A stretch of 64,000 nt of DNA from positions 1 through 64,000 of the forward strand of contig DASXUL010000089.1 of the NCBI GenBank assembly GCA_036504855.1. Reading direction: 5' to 3'. Below are positions 9,003-16,746 of the stretch, piece after piece. The notes under the pieces are model-generated. The model searched no databases and was not told the DNA's origin. It worked only from the letters and a program-made list of their open reading frames with translations. The stretch is from DASXUL01 sp036504855. GTDB taxonomy: Bacteria; Armatimonadota; DTGP01; JAKQQT01. A program made the translations under genes and the position numbers. How positions within the stretch are numbered: position 1 is the first letter of the stretch; each line of letters opens with the position of its first letter.

Positions 9003-9068
9003 GATCTTCCCTTTCTTGAGCAAGAGATTGACGGTGAATCAGTGATGTCCAGCCGATAGAGCCTGCCC
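9003..9068 (-). repeat. Leader copy B shared by the two LamG genes
   Basis: Counterpart of 7640-7705; see that entry. The similarity fades beyond about 9068. Confidence 0.6.
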
Positions 9069-9728
9069 AGGTCCAGGCGCTTCACGGTCCGGTCGGCCCT
9101 ATGCGCCGAGAGACGGCGGATCATTGCGAGTCTGGCGAAACGCAGTTTGACGGCCGCGGATCTCGGTTTCCGCTATCGGAATGCGAAGCCGGGAAGGCCC
9201 GCCGGTATACGGGTGGCCCCTGCCATCGCCAACGCGGGGGGCCGCATTGGGCTCCCAAGACGAGACATGCTCGTAGGCGGTTCTCAGCCTTCCGGCGCCC
9301 GGACTGACACTCCGTGTCAGCCTGTCAGACGGGATGGGTATTACGATGCCGTACTACTTGACTGGCGCGCTCGGAGAAGCGCGGAGAACCCCCGTAGTCT
9401 GACGGGCGTGCACATTATGGGCCAAATGCCGGCAGAACGCTTGCGGCATCGATGAAACAGCGGCCGTTCAAGCCGTCGTCCGCACGCCCGCGTAGGTCGC
9501 AGGCTCGCGGGGGTATACATCATCTGGCGCACGAGCGTGGGCTGAATCGAACTGGGCGATCACGCGCGGGCGCCAGAGGCCGCGGGAAGCCGGCTATCCG
9601 GGATCGGGCGCCGTCGCAACTCCTCTCAAACGCCATCAACACCCTCCCGATGCCCCCGTAGCCGGGCAGATGCGTCAGCGCCGCCGCGCGATCGCGGCCA
9701 TTCCCGCCCGATGCCAGGAGGATTGAAC
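9069..9728. other. Intergenic region between divergent units
   Basis: About 660 bp between a minus-strand and a plus-strand gene. Several short frames cross it but none has a recognisable domain or a good ribosome site. A 7-bp hairpin with a 3-nt loop (CTGACAC at 9304 with GTGTCAG at 9314) is the only clear structure. It presumably holds both promoters, which I cannot place. Confidence 0.45.
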
Positions 9729-10337
9729 ATGCCGGTCCAGAGGGACAAGCCGCCGGTTGAGCCAACGCTCGACCTGCATTCCGACCTAATGGCCGAGAAC
9801 ATCCAGGCCATGGCGGACATAGTAGCAAGGCGGGAAGCGCGGCTTCCGCGAGGGCAGCGAGCCATCGAATCGTTCACCAACGCCATCGGGCGCCCCCGCT
9901 TTCTCTACATCAATGCCGCCCTCATGCTCCTTTGGATCGCCTTGAATACCCGGACAGGCCACCCAATGGATCCGTCACCATTCAGCGGCCTCGCCCTTCT
10001 CGTCGGCGTGGAATCCCTGTTCGTGACAGGCCTCATCCTCATGACGCAGAACCGGCAGGGAGCCGAGATGGACCGCCGGGCCCACCTGGATTTGCAGATC
10101 AACCTCCTGAGCGAGCGGGAGATCACGAAAATGCTCTCCCTCTTGGAGGATTTCGTGCGGCTCCACCACCCGGAAAGAGAGCACGATCCGGAGCTTGCCG
10201 CGATGAAGGAGACGGCCGACCCGGAGATCATGCTCAACGCGCTCGACCACGCCATGGACAAGGCCAGCGCTAGCGTGAATCAGTCAGCTTCAGAGGATGA
10301 TCCCTCGAACACCTCCCCCATGGATGCGCCCGTGTGA
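9729..10337 (+). CDS. DUF1003 membrane protein
   Basis: A 202-aa protein of the DUF1003 family. The basic, helical N-terminus is followed by the family signature GRPRFLYINAALMLLWIALN (helix 1), a DPSPF linker and a second helix (LALLVGVESLFVTGLILMTQ) ending in QNRQGAEMDRRAHLDLQINL. The C-terminus is acidic and probably cytoplasmic. The ATG at 9711 is in frame, but a GGAGG box seven bases before 9729 favours the second ATG. The function of the family is not established. It stands alone here. Confidence 0.85.
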   Translation: MPVQRDKPPVEPTLDLHSDLMAENIQAMADIVARREARLPRGQRAIESFTNAIGRPRFLYINAALMLLWIALNTRTGHPMDPSPFSGLALLVGVESLFVTGLILMTQNRQGAEMDRRAHLDLQINLLSEREITKMLSLLEDFVRLHHPEREHDPELAAMKETADPEIMLNALDHAMDKASASVNQSASEDDPSNTSPMDAPV

Positions 10338-10362
10338 CCGGGGCAGGTTGGAGGCCTTGTCG

Positions 10363-10383
10363 CCAGGCGCGCATGCGCCCTGG
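10363..10383 (+). terminator. Weak terminator-like hairpin after the DUF1003 gene
   Basis: An 8-bp stem with one bulge and a GCAT loop, 25 bp after the stop, with no T-tract. Confidence 0.35.
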
Positions 10384-10611
10384 GGAAATCGACCGCTGGA
10401 TCGATCCATCGGCTTGCAGTGTTGACGCATGTGGCAGCCGCCGGCTCGGCGACGGACTTCGCGATTGAGGAGATGAAACCTTGGGCGCAGACGACGCGTC
10501 GCCACAGACGGGCTCTGCCCTCCGGGCGCCCGCAAGGGGGAGTTAGGTGAGCAGTACCGCAGGCAGACACACACGGTCCATGGAGGGCGTTAATATGGAG
10601 CTGCTGCGATC

Positions 10612-11799
10612 ATGCGAAGGGTAACCGCGCCTCTGCTGCTCTCGGCGGCGGCGGTGGCCGGCATCGCTTTCGGGGCAGTCAACCGCGGCGGCGCGGGTAT
10701 CGGCCCAGCTGTGGACCGTATCCATTCCCGGCGCGACCGTGAGCAGATCGCCGCGAGGAGTTTGCTCTACGACGTGGCGCCGCGGCCCGTTCGGCTGTCT
10801 CTTCCCCCAGGCGCGGCGGCGATTGACACCCACGTCCACACGAGGTATTCCCACGACTCAGATGCCGCCGTTGCAGACGATATCGTACAGGCAGCGCGCT
10901 GCGGGCTGGCCGCTATCGCCATCACCGACCACAACACGATGGCGGGAGTGCCGGTCGCCCAGGCCGCCGTGCGCTCGCTGCAAGCGTCTGGAGACATCCC
11001 CGCAACCTTTACCATCATCCCTGGTGAGGAGGTGTCAACGACGCACGGGCACATCATCGCGTTGTACGCCGTCTCCGCCATTCCCCGCGGCCTCTCGCCG
11101 CTGGAAACGATCCGGCGCATCCACGCGCAGCACGCGCTCGCGGTCGCGTTGCACCCTCTGGAGCGCAACGGGTTGGGAGAACGGGCCAACACGCTGCCGT
11201 TTGATGCTGTTGAGACTGTGGACGCTGCCGACGAGCTATCCGGCATCGTCCACACCGGCGCCGCCCGAGCGCGCCGTATGGCCTTCCTGCGAAACGTCAC
11301 CAAGCCGCGTCTCGGCGCCTCAGATGCCCACGAGGCGAGGCTGGTGGGGCTGTGCTATACGGTGCTGCCCCATTGCCGCGGCGCCCAGGCCGCCATTCGC
11401 CACGCCCTTTACGCCGGGGTAACGGCCCCATCCTCCCCGCCGGCCGTAGCCGCGCGCGTGGAATCCGAGGTGGGTGGTCTCTCCGGCGCCGCGACCGCTA
11501 TCCCCATCGTGATCGCCTTCTATGCTCTCCTCGCCGTTCTGAGCCGCAGGCAACGACGCGTCAACCCGGGCTTCCGGCAGGATAACGACGGAACGGCAAA
11601 CCGGCGCGATGGGGATAACCCGCTCTGGCGGATGGGCGCCGCTATCGGAATCCTGATGGCGGGCCTTCTCATGAAGCCGGAGCGCATAACGCCGCTTGGC
11701 TTCTGGCTCCTATTTGCCGTGGCCCTTGGTTGCATCGAAGCTGGGTTCTATGGCCGAAGCCGCGCGATGCCGCCGGAGGTCCGTATTCCGAGCCGCTGA
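10612..11799 (+). CDS. PHP-domain metal-dependent phosphoesterase, membrane-linked
   Basis: A 395-aa protein. An N-terminal hydrophobic segment (LLLSAAAVAGIAFGAV) precedes a PHP domain (about 68-265). Its metal ligands are readable: H74 and H76 (DTHVHTRYSHD), D106 and H107 (ITDHNTM), E140 (PGEEVS), H145, H181 and D238/H240 (GASDAHE). PHP enzymes hydrolyse phosphate esters using two or three metal ions. The C-terminus has hydrophobic segments (AIPIVIAFYALLAVL and about 345-380), so the enzyme is likely held at the membrane. The catalytic side and substrate are unknown. I see no operon partner. Confidence 0.85.
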   Translation: MRRVTAPLLLSAAAVAGIAFGAVNRGGAGIGPAVDRIHSRRDREQIAARSLLYDVAPRPVRLSLPPGAAAIDTHVHTRYSHDSDAAVADDIVQAARCGLAAIAITDHNTMAGVPVAQAAVRSLQASGDIPATFTIIPGEEVSTTHGHIIALYAVSAIPRGLSPLETIRRIHAQHALAVALHPLERNGLGERANTLPFDAVETVDAADELSGIVHTGAARARRMAFLRNVTKPRLGASDAHEARLVGLCYTVLPHCRGAQAAIRHALYAGVTAPSSPPAVAARVESEVGGLSGAATAIPIVIAFYALLAVLSRRQRRVNPGFRQDNDGTANRRDGDNPLWRMGAAIGILMAGLLMKPERITPLGFWLLFAVALGCIEAGFYGRSRAMPPEVRIPSR

Positions 11800-11919
11800 T
11801 CCGCTCGGAATCGGTCACCCGGCTCCGCTGTCTGTTGCGGTTCCAGAACGGCCGCGCGGCCCGGATCGATCTGGTTCCGGGAACCGTCTGCCAGGCGGCG
11901 ACGTTTGCCATGCCGTATG

Positions 11920-11937
11920 TATATGGTACAGCATATA
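11920..11937. promoter_or_regulatory. AT-rich dyad before the rhodanese gene
   Basis: TATATG and CATATA arms are separated by 6 bp in an otherwise GC-rich spacer, 55 bp upstream of the gene. It could be an operator or contain a promoter -10. No correctly spaced -35 was found. Confidence 0.3.
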
Positions 11938-11991
11938 TAGAGACGAAGCGATCCTGCGCCTAATCTGAGAGCTATAGGAAGGCGTGGCGGT

Positions 11992-12333
11992 ATGGGTTTG
12001 CTCAAGACACTGTTTGGCCGTCCGACCGAGGATGCGGTCACCCCGGCGGCCGCGGCGGAGTTGGTGAAGGCCGGCGCGTTCGCGTTGGACGTTCGCACGC
12101 CAGGCGAGTTCAGCGCAGGGCGAATCCCAGGCGCCCACAACATCCCGGTCGACCGGCTGAAGGGGCGAGCTTCGGAGGCGCCGAGGGACCGAACCGTGGT
12201 GGTGATCTGCCTGTCCGGCCACCGGAGCCGCATGGCCATTGGGCAGTTGAGAGCCCTGGGATACACGGACCTGGTGAACCTATCCGGCGGGATGATGGCC
12301 TGGCGGGCCGCGGGCCTGCCGATGGAGCGCTGA
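11992..12333 (+). CDS. Rhodanese-domain sulfurtransferase
   Basis: A 113-aa single-domain rhodanese, the size of GlpE/PspE-type proteins. LDVRTPGEFSAGRIPGAHNI (about residues 32-51) is the CH2A motif and C73 in VICLSGHRS is the catalytic persulfide cysteine. No signal peptide is seen, so it acts in the cytoplasm, carrying sulfane sulfur from donors such as thiosulfate or persulfides. It is followed after 74 bp by a DUF302 gene and then a small membrane peptide on the same strand, a common sulfur or metal-response grouping. The start is supported by AGGAAGGCG upstream. Confidence 0.9.
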   Translation: MGLLKTLFGRPTEDAVTPAAAAELVKAGAFALDVRTPGEFSAGRIPGAHNIPVDRLKGRASEAPRDRTVVVICLSGHRSRMAIGQLRALGYTDLVNLSGGMMAWRAAGLPMER

Positions 12334-12407
12334 TCGAAACGTGACATGGGATGCCCTGCTGCTGACGAGCGGGGCGCCGGAGAGATCAAGCCGTAAGGAG
12401 GCTTGCT

Positions 12408-12827
12408 ATGCGGAACACAGATAACCCGTTCGGGAGGTTGGGCATAACAGCGAAGTTGGCGCTTCCCTATGGTGAAGCGCTAGCGCGCGCGAAAGCGGCG
12501 CTGAAAGAGGAGGGCTTCGGCGTGCTGACCGAGGTCGACGTTAGAGAGATTCTGAAGGACAAGATCGATGTGGAATTTCGCCCTTACGCCATCCTGGGCG
12601 TCTGCAATCCGAAGCTCGCGCACCAGGCGCTGATGGTCACCCCGGCCGTGGGCCTGATGCTCCCGTGCAACGTCGTCGTCGAGGAGACGGACGGAGGATC
12701 GGTTGTCTCCGCCATGGACCCGGAAGCGGGCCTGGCGGCAGTGGGCGAAGAGGGGCTCCAGCCCGTGGCGAAGGAAGCGAAGGAGCGGCTTAGCCGAGCC
12801 ATTGCCTCCCTCAAAGCGTTTGCCTGA
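12408..12827 (+). CDS. DUF302 protein
   Basis: A 139-aa DUF302 protein. The family pattern is visible: GITAKLALPYGEALARAKAA, then a long helix, FRPYAILGVCNPKLAHQAL, and LPCNVVVEE near residue 85. It has the strongest ribosome site of the group (AAGGAGG, 6 bp before ATG). DUF302 proteins bind unknown ligands and often neighbour rhodaneses; the C65 (GVCNP) and C84 (LPCNV) cysteines could take part in sulfur or metal binding (inference). No signal peptide. Confidence 0.9.
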   Translation: MRNTDNPFGRLGITAKLALPYGEALARAKAALKEEGFGVLTEVDVREILKDKIDVEFRPYAILGVCNPKLAHQALMVTPAVGLMLPCNVVVEETDGGSVVSAMDPEAGLAAVGEEGLQPVAKEAKERLSRAIASLKAFA

Positions 12828-12912
12828 CAGGCGTTCGCCGAACCGACAGTCTGCCGTCTGCTCGCGCCGGAGGAAATGGCGGCGACACCCCGTTCAGAAA
12901 GAGGAGAGTCGA

Positions 12913-13002
12913 ATGCCCGAATGGATGATGGGGATCGCGATGGTGGTGGCCTACATCATAGTGATGCGCTGGGTGCTGCCGCGCCTGGGCGTGCCCACCT
13001 GA
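12913..13002 (+). CDS. 29-residue single-helix membrane peptide
   Basis: MPEWMMGIAMVVAYIIVM is followed by a short polar end (RWVLPRLGVPT). The peptide is one transmembrane helix with a positively charged, probably cytoplasmic, C-terminus. A good ribosome site (AGGAGAG, 5 bp before ATG) and 85-bp spacing after DUF302 support translation. It may anchor or modulate the rhodanese/DUF302 pair. No family name can be assigned. Confidence 0.65.
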   Translation: MPEWMMGIAMVVAYIIVMRWVLPRLGVPT

Positions 13003-13008
13003 ATGGCG

Positions 13009-13043
13009 TCATCATGCCGTGTCGAGTTTCGACGCGATGATGA
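13009..13043 (+). terminator. Imperfect hairpin after the small peptide gene
   Basis: TCATCAT (13009) pairs with ATGATGA (13037), and an inner GTCG/CGAC stem pairs with internal mismatches. There is no T-run, so termination is uncertain. Confidence 0.35.
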
Positions 13044-13163
13044 GGGTGAGAGGGAGACCGGCCCAACAGCACATCCGCGCGCGGAGGAACCGCCGGCCAA
13101 TGATCTGAGCTAACCAGGCGGTGTTCGCGCTTCGCTGGCGGTGATGACGCCGATTCGGCGACA

Positions 13164-15413
13164 TCATTGGCTCGCGATCCCACCGCTGGCTCTCGCCAGG
13201 GCGAGGGCATCGCGCATATCGACGGCGCCGTCAGAGGCGCCGTTGGGAAAAGCATCCAGCCGGTAGGCATCTTCGGGCGTTGCGATGGCGAAGCCGGCCG
13301 CGATGCGAGCCGCCAGCAGCGCGTCCGCGGGCGTGGCCGGCGGACGAAGCATCTTCACGAACAGCCCGCCCACCACCGGCCGCGCCTGAAACCCCGTCTG
13401 CCGGCCGGTCTTCGTGTCGTACCAGTCGCTGAGGGGAACGCGCGACGGGGTCTGCTGCGCATAGCGGTAGATCGGCGCCGCCAGCGCCTCGAAGTCTGCA
13501 CGGCTCGGCGCCAGCGCCGCGCACCACATCGCCCAGTCGATGAGGCTCGTCGTGGTGCGGTTGTCCACGGGCAAACCATACACGTTCTGCGTTCTCAGAT
13601 ACCACGCGGTCTCCGCGTTTCCGACGGTCTCCGAGAACAGGTTCGCGCCGAGGATTCGGTCCCACACGAGGTTGTGCTTCATACTCCACGTGCCCGGCTG
13701 GTCGTAGGCGAGGCGGGTGCGGCCCTCGTCGGCGGCCTTCCGCTGCCACTGGGCGGCGTAGTCCCGAGCGATGTCCATGTATTGCGCCGCTTCATCGGGC
13801 TTGCCGGCCATCGAGCACAACCGCGCATACGCCCCGATGCCGATGATGCCCTTGAGCGCCAGGTCGGTATTGTGAGCCAACGGGCCAAACATATCCGCAG
13901 TGCACAACTGCGCGCCGGGGTCGAGGGCGTTCCCCACAAGGTAATCCGCCCATGGTTTCAGCAAGTCCCAGTTCCGGATCGCGAAAGCGGGGGAGCGCTG
14001 CGCCTGGCAGAGGGCAGCGGTGAGGATGAGCATGTTTGCGGTCTCCTCGACGGGCATCTGGGACTCGAGCCTCAACTGGCCGTCCACCAGGCCATACACC
14101 TGCCCGTTGGCTTTCGGGTAAGTGCCAAGATCATGGGGAGCGAACGGAAACGGCCACTTGCCGCCGCGGGCGTATGCGAAGATGGGGGCTATCTGCCCCT
14201 CAAGAAGCGCCGGTTGGTAGTACAGGAAGAAGGGCGCGGAGGGGTAGATAACATCGACCGTGGCGATGCACCCATTGCTGAAGTTCTCTTTGGGGAAGCA
14301 GAGGGGCTTCCCGTCTGTTCCGGCCACGATCTTGTTCCCCGCCACGGTCTGCCGGTAGCAGAGAGCGCAAAGCTGAGCATACGGGGAGCCCCCGGCGCGC
14401 GTCGCCTCGGCGGCGAGCCGTCCATCAAACGCATCGCACCGGGCAATCAGCGCCTCATAGCCGGCTTCGGCAGCCGCGACCATGGCTTCCGGCGTCATTT
14501 CGGCGTCTCGTCGCCACCAGCCGCGCAGCCTCGCGCCGAAATACTCAATACCGAAGATGTCATCGTAAGCGACGGTAACGTGGCGGCGCGCCGAGGCGCT
14601 GGAGACGGAACCGAGGTCGAACACAGCCGCCATCACCGGCCATCGGTCATTCGCCGCTCGGGGTTTCGCCGTGTCATCCGGCGCCAGCAGCGAGCCACTG
14701 GCGTTGAACCGCGCGCGTGAGTCATCCGCGGAGACGATGGACGTTGCCGCAGCCTGGTCTTTGCGGGCCGAAAGGATGAGGTGTCCCCAATCGATCCGCA
14801 AATTGTCGCCGGACTTCGTCAGGATGCTCTGATCCACGCTTCCCAGTTGCATGGCGTCACTGCCGGGGACCGCGACGCGTGACCACGTAACGCTTTGCGA
14901 CGTCTCGTTCACCACCCACTCCGCGGAGATGTCGAAGTAGAGCTGAACGTTGTGCGGCTTGCCGTCCGCCGAGCGGACATCGAACGTGACGTACGAGGCA
15001 GGACGGGTGAGGATATCGAGGTCGTCCGGCAGCAACGGGGAGGTGAACGTCACGGTGAGGTCGACGCCCGCGCACGCAAAAGCATAGCGGCTCTGGGTGG
15101 CGGTTACGACAAGGGATGTCTGCGTAACCGCGACCGGCTGCGCATTGGCTCCCCCCATGAACCGCATGGGGACGCCATCCACCCGGATGATCCCGGCCAT
15201 GGCGTGGTTGGCGCCCGTCCAGTGCTTGGTCCAATCATCGTAGAGATGATCTCCCATGGACCAGCAGCACAGGTAAGGGTCGTGGGTGATGAGGGGTACG
15301 GCGGGCGGGCGGAAAGCGGCCCGAGCCGTCCCGCCGGCCAGCCAGGTGAATGCTGCCGCCAACGCCATTCCGGTTGAGAATCTCATGGGGGTCTGCCTGC
15401 CGAACGGCCTCAT
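13164..15413 (-). CDS. Secreted glutaminase-A-like protein with dockerin-like tail
   Basis: A 749-aa exported protein of the fungal GtaA / bacterial DUF5127-DUF4965-DUF1793 family. After the signal peptide (GMALAAAFTWLAGGTARA), the N-domain begins PLITHDPYLCCWSMGDHLYDD and contains DWTKHWTGANHAMAGIIRVD. The central all-alpha domain shows YRQTVAGNKIV, FPKENFSNGCIATVDVIYPS, FFLYYQPALL and LKGIIGIGAYARLC. Related proteins are annotated as glutaminases, but bacterial members lack a proven substrate, so the activity is open. The last 50 residues (ARIAAGFAIATPEDAYRLDA ... DMRDALALARASGG) resemble the dockerin-like tags of neighbouring genes. The start overlaps the URO-D stop as ATGA. Confidence 0.83.
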   Translation of the reverse strand: MRPFGRQTPMRFSTGMALAAAFTWLAGGTARAAFRPPAVPLITHDPYLCCWSMGDHLYDDWTKHWTGANHAMAGIIRVDGVPMRFMGGANAQPVAVTQTSLVVTATQSRYAFACAGVDLTVTFTSPLLPDDLDILTRPASYVTFDVRSADGKPHNVQLYFDISAEWVVNETSQSVTWSRVAVPGSDAMQLGSVDQSILTKSGDNLRIDWGHLILSARKDQAAATSIVSADDSRARFNASGSLLAPDDTAKPRAANDRWPVMAAVFDLGSVSSASARRHVTVAYDDIFGIEYFGARLRGWWRRDAEMTPEAMVAAAEAGYEALIARCDAFDGRLAAEATRAGGSPYAQLCALCYRQTVAGNKIVAGTDGKPLCFPKENFSNGCIATVDVIYPSAPFFLYYQPALLEGQIAPIFAYARGGKWPFPFAPHDLGTYPKANGQVYGLVDGQLRLESQMPVEETANMLILTAALCQAQRSPAFAIRNWDLLKPWADYLVGNALDPGAQLCTADMFGPLAHNTDLALKGIIGIGAYARLCSMAGKPDEAAQYMDIARDYAAQWQRKAADEGRTRLAYDQPGTWSMKHNLVWDRILGANLFSETVGNAETAWYLRTQNVYGLPVDNRTTTSLIDWAMWCAALAPSRADFEALAAPIYRYAQQTPSRVPLSDWYDTKTGRQTGFQARPVVGGLFVKMLRPPATPADALLAARIAAGFAIATPEDAYRLDAFPNGASDGAVDMRDALALARASGGIASQ

Positions 15414-16429
15414 CCAGCGCGGGGCGCGCCGGGCTGGCTCTGTAGGGCCTCGAGGAACGCCAGCATGTTCTCGAGAGGCACGTCGCCTTCCACGGAATGG
15501 GCGGGCGAGAAGACGTAACCGCCCTCGCGACCGTGTTCGATGAGGCGCCGGCTTTCATTCCGTACGTCATTCGCGGTCCCATAGGGGAGGGTGCGCTGGG
15601 TGGAAAGGCCTCCATGGAAGCACAGGCGCCCATGGTACTCGTCCAGGAGGGCGTGGACGTCCATCACCTCGGGCTGAAACGGGTTGAAGCAGTTCACGCC
15701 GGCGTCGATGAGGTCATCGAACAGCTCGTCCACGTCGCCGCAACTGTGGATCATGACGAACTTGCCCGCGTCGCGAACGCGACCATACATGCGCCGCAGC
15801 TCCGGCAACAGGTACTGCCGCCAGAGCTTCGGTGACATCTGAAGCCCGCGCTGACTGCCCCAATCGTCGCCGAAGTAGACCGCGTCGATATCGGATTTCA
15901 GGGCTTCATCGATCTGGGCGAGGTTGTAGTCGGCGATGGCTCGCAGCAGCGCCCGCACGAAATCCGGGCTGTCATAGAAGTCCATCATGAGCGTTTCCAT
16001 GCCGCGCATGGACCACGCCCTCTCATAGAGCGAGAACCCAATTCGAAAGACGCGGAAGCGGTCTCCGTACCGGGCGATCTTGCCGGGGATATCCTCAAAG
16101 AACCGGCGGTTCAGGGGATCGGGGAAGCGATACGAGTCCAGCGTGGGCTCCGGAAGGACGCAGCCTTCCACAATGCCGATATCCTTGTCCACGGAGCGAT
16201 CCCAGACCACGCCGAAAACATCGCGCACGCGGTCGTCGGCCAGGTCTTCAAAGAACCCGATGTCGCTGCCGAGGCCGACAATATGGTTCTGCAGCGCGTC
16301 TTCGAGGTCACGGCCGGCGAAATGGGCGCGCAAAGCCGCCTCCGCCTCCAGCGTAAACGAGCACGCCCACGGCACGTATGGCGGCTTGCCGCCTTCCAGG
16401 ACGCGCTTGACGATTTCCCGCTTGGTCAC
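15410..16429 (-). CDS. Uroporphyrinogen decarboxylase-family protein (MtaA-like)
   Basis: A 339-aa TIM-barrel protein of the URO-D superfamily. Recognisable elements are YFGDDWGSQRGLQMSPKLWR, the core strand FVMIHSCGDVDELFDDLIDA (metal- or corrinoid-site H and C in MtaA-type members), and CFNPFQPEVMDV. This branch is usually annotated as corrinoid or methyl-transfer proteins, not haem synthesis, and no haem genes are nearby. The start is GTG at 16429, set by a GGAGG box. Its stop overlaps the downstream secreted glutaminase-like gene by 4 bp, so both are made together. Confidence 0.85.
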   Translation of the reverse strand: MTKREIVKRVLEGGKPPYVPWACSFTLEAEAALRAHFAGRDLEDALQNHIVGLGSDIGFFEDLADDRVRDVFGVVWDRSVDKDIGIVEGCVLPEPTLDSYRFPDPLNRRFFEDIPGKIARYGDRFRVFRIGFSLYERAWSMRGMETLMMDFYDSPDFVRALLRAIADYNLAQIDEALKSDIDAVYFGDDWGSQRGLQMSPKLWRQYLLPELRRMYGRVRDAGKFVMIHSCGDVDELFDDLIDAGVNCFNPFQPEVMDVHALLDEYHGRLCFHGGLSTQRTLPYGTANDVRNESRRLIEHGREGGYVFSPAHSVEGDVPLENMLAFLEALQSQPGAPRAG

Positions 16430-16556
16430 TCTCGCCTCCGAACCAGCGCATTCACGCGGTTTTCGAGGGATCCCGGCGTTCCACTTCTCCGAGATCCATC
16501 CACGCCAAGCGCTCCCCCGTCTGTCGGGCCCCGCTTGGCGCATCGCGCGTGGATCC

Positions 16557-16570
16557 ACAGGAACACCTGT
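16557..16570. promoter_or_regulatory. Dyad (operator candidate) at the URO-D start site
   Basis: ACAGG-AACA-CCTGT is a perfect inverted repeat that overlaps the transcription start predicted from the neighbouring promoter, a position suited to repression. Confidence 0.35.
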
Positions 16571-16573
16571 AGT

Positions 16574-16602
16574 ATGATACCGGCGCCAGGATCCGGATGC
16601 AA
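16574..16602 (-). promoter_or_regulatory. Candidate sigma-70 promoter for the URO-D operon
   Basis: On the minus strand TTGCAT (16597-16602) lies 17 bp before TATCAT (16574-16579). Transcription would start near 16567, about 140 bp before the GTG start. Confidence 0.45.
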
Positions 16603-16695
16603 CGCGACCTGCGATGAGCGATCGATGATCGCCGACGCCGCGGGGGCCCACGGCAACCGGGAGCGGCGATTCCGCTGACGCGGGTCATGCGCCGG

Positions 16696-16725
16696 AACGG
16701 GCAGGGGAAACTTCTCCTGCCCGTT
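16696..16725 (-). terminator. Terminator after the 1458-aa beta-helix gene
   Basis: A 10-bp perfect stem (16696-16705 with 16716-16725), extendable to 15 bp with mismatches, lies 22 bp after the stop. The stem sequence AACGGGCAGG is also used at 21385. Confidence 0.6.
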
Positions 16726-16746
16726 CAGATTATCCAACTCGAGCGC

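Noticed and set aside
9101..9661. Short plus-strand frames in the intergenic region
   Set aside because: No ribosome sites, no domains, and high Arg/Pro content typical of chance frames in GC-rich DNA.
15387..15413. Alternative start at 15386 for the glutaminase-like protein
   Set aside because: The signal peptide would still fit, but the ATGA overlap with the upstream gene favours 15413.
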